Source: Deltaproteobacteria bacterium
GTDB taxonomy: Bacteria > Myxococcota_A > Polyangia > Polyangiales > JADJMO01
DNA: 64,000 nucleotides
Reading direction: 5' to 3'
Assembly: GCA_025363655.1 (NCBI GenBank)
Contig: JANYDK010000084.1
Location: forward strand, 62,001-126,000
This document shows positions 62,941 to 64,000 of the stretch, one piece after another (the stretch's first letter is position 1; every line of letters begins with the position of its first letter). Under the pieces are notes generated by a model that was not told the DNA's origin, did not search any database, and worked only from the letters and a program-made list of their open reading frames with translations. The position numbers and the translations under genes were made by a program.

Positions 62941-64000
62941 ATGGCGTCGCGTCCAGGCTCAGGAGGTCTCTTGTCCCACTTCGTGTCCGCGAAGCGCGCA
63001 CTCCATCGCGCGACGCCTTGGCTCGTCTCGGCCGGGCTGCTCGCCGTAGCGTGCGCGCCGCGCGATGCAACGGATGGCGAGCGCTCTGGGCTCGACCTCG
63101 GCGACGCCGGCGACGCGAGCGATGCTGACGGCGCCGACGTCGGTGGTGACGCCCTCGAAGCGGGTAGCGGAGACGCGGATGCCGCCGTCGAATCCGGCGC
63201 AGTCGACGCGACCGACGCTGCGCCTGGCGATGGCGACGCGGAATCGGGTGCCGACGGCGACGCGGATGCAGCGCCACCCGTCTCCACCCGCTGTGGTGAC
63301 GGCGTGCGCGGGGCCGACGAAGAATGCGACGAAGGCGCCGCAAGCCTCGATCCAGACGCGGGCGATGCGGGCGATGCCGTTGAAGCAGGCATCGCACCGC
63401 GTCGGCTTTGTTCGTCCACTTGTCGGGTGATGGATGCGCTCGCGCTTGCGCCACTCGTGGATGCCGGGCCGTCGCCCGCGAGCCGCACGCTCGGTCTCGG
63501 ACGTCATCCGCTAGCAGGATTCGGCGGCGCCTTCGCGGTGGCCTTCGTCGAGCCGGACGCTACGCCGACCCGCGTGTCACTCACCACCTTCGACGCACAC
63601 GGAGTCGCGTCGGATCACGTCGCGCCCTTCGGCGCCGGCTCGAGCACGGTGCTCGCTGCCAATCCCGTGCTCGGAGCCTTCGACGACGGCACGTACGCCG
63701 CGGCCTGGACCGACTTCGACGGCGACGGCGACGAGCTGGGAATCGCCCTGCGCGTCGTCGATCCGGCGGCGCCCTCGTCGACGATGCCGCTGCACGCCAA
63801 CGTGACGACCGCCTTCAGTCAGTACGATCCTGATCTGCTCGTGGTCGGCGCGCAGGTGGTCGTCGCCTGGGTCGACGACTCGAACGCGATCACCGGGCCC
63901 GACGTCAAGGTGCGCACGTTCGATCGTCATCTCGTTCCCATGCGTGGCGAGTCGGCGATCGCGAGCACCACTGCATCGGAAGCCGATGTTGCTCTCGCGC
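62941..64000 (+). CDS. Cysteine-motif lipoprotein, 3' end outside the window
   Basis: At least 353 residues; the frame is open to the last base. The signal peptide ends in LLAVAC (Cys38, then Ala), followed by a long Asp/Ala/Gly linker. Residues about 117-164 resemble the DUF4215-type Cys motif (CGDGVRGADEECDEGA ... LCSSTC), normally a compact unit, but here about 20 residues of the DAGDAGDAVEAG type are inserted in its middle. From about 185 on, short beta strands (GFGGAFAVAFVEP, DDGTYAAAWTDFDGDGDE, GAQVVVAWVDDSNA) suggest a beta-propeller of FG-GAP or similar type. The ATG at 62941 directly precedes the signal. Role unknown; surface-exposed by type. Confidence 0.82.
   Translation, partial: MASRPGSGGLLSHFVSAKRALHRATPWLVSAGLLAVACAPRDATDGERSGLDLGDAGDASDADGADVGGDALEAGSGDADAAVESGAVDATDAAPGDGDAESGADGDADAAPPVSTRCGDGVRGADEECDEGAASLDPDAGDAGDAVEAGIAPRRLCSSTCRVMDALALAPLVDAGPSPASRTLGLGRHPLAGFGGAFAVAFVEPDATPTRVSLTTFDAHGVASDHVAPFGAGSSTVLAANPVLGAFDDGTYAAAWTDFDGDGDELGIALRVVDPAAPSSTMPLHANVTTAFSQYDPDLLVVGAQVVVAWVDDSNAITGPDVKVRTFDRHLVPMRGESAIASTTASEADVALA

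Overview
The window reads as a high-GC chromosomal segment from a myxobacterium (Myxococcota, most likely order Polyangiales). That is an inference from gene style: many secreted lipoproteins with long Asp/Thr/Ala/Gly-rich linkers, cysteine-rich repeats, an internal MYXO-CTERM-like motif, eukaryote-like Ser/Thr kinases, an FHA/sigma54 activator and two cytochromes P450. I see no rRNA, tRNA, CRISPR array, insertion sequence, phage gene or replication origin. About 50 genes fill almost all of the sequence, in short divergent and convergent units.

Layout. 19-8.8 kb: two lipoproteins, a short-chain dehydrogenase (SDR), and a starch-use operon made of a 1508-residue GH15/GH13 amylase followed by a maltoporin-like porin. 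9.0-11.5 kb: a transglutaminase-like lipoprotein translationally coupled to an exported protein. 11.7-14.3 kb: an Ogt-AlkA fusion for alkylation repair and an atypical P450. 14.4-18.8 kb: an operon of a predicted pseudokinase, a TPR-like exported protein and a cysteine-rich lipoprotein, all rich in short in-frame repeats. 18.8-21.1 kb: molybdenum cofactor genes moaD-moaE-moaC and divergent moaA. 21.2-25.9 kb: a canonical P450, an M28 membrane peptidase and an amidase. 25.9-31 kb: an FHA-sigma54 activator divergent from a di-heme beta-propeller lipoprotein, with a palindrome array and a sigma54-type promoter between them. 31-32.5 kb: mocA and xdhC. 32.6-46.4 kb: hybrid histidine kinase, membrane protein, hydrolase, GTP-dependent PEP carboxykinase, LIC_10091-like lipoprotein, SGNH hydrolase, a second SDR, aldehyde dehydrogenase and an MlaC-like protein. 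46.4-54.5 kb: a PuuD-like urate hydroxylase, a methyltransferase, an alginate-lyase-like lipoprotein, a GspC-like PDZ protein and a membrane metallophosphoesterase. 54.5-64 kb: a lipoprotein, a crystallin-GH26 mannanase-like lipoprotein, a POT-type transporter, a third SDR, an active-looking Ser/Thr kinase, an extensin-like/M15-type lipoprotein and a lipoprotein cut by the window end.

How the genes may work together. Porin, glucoamylase and alpha-amylase form a surface or periplasmic starch module; GH26 and alginate-lyase-like lipoproteins extend polysaccharide breakdown. moaACDE, xdhC, mocA and puuD fit molybdenum-hydroxylase maturation and purine/urate oxidation, although no xanthine dehydrogenase subunit is present.

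The most unusual items are the GH15/GH13 fusion carrying an internal C-terminal sorting motif followed by an internal lipobox, the sigma54 control region at 27.74-27.90 kb, the pseudokinase operon, the Ogt-AlkA fusion, and a MoaD with one extra residue after its di-glycine. All functional names rest on motifs read by eye; no database search was possible.
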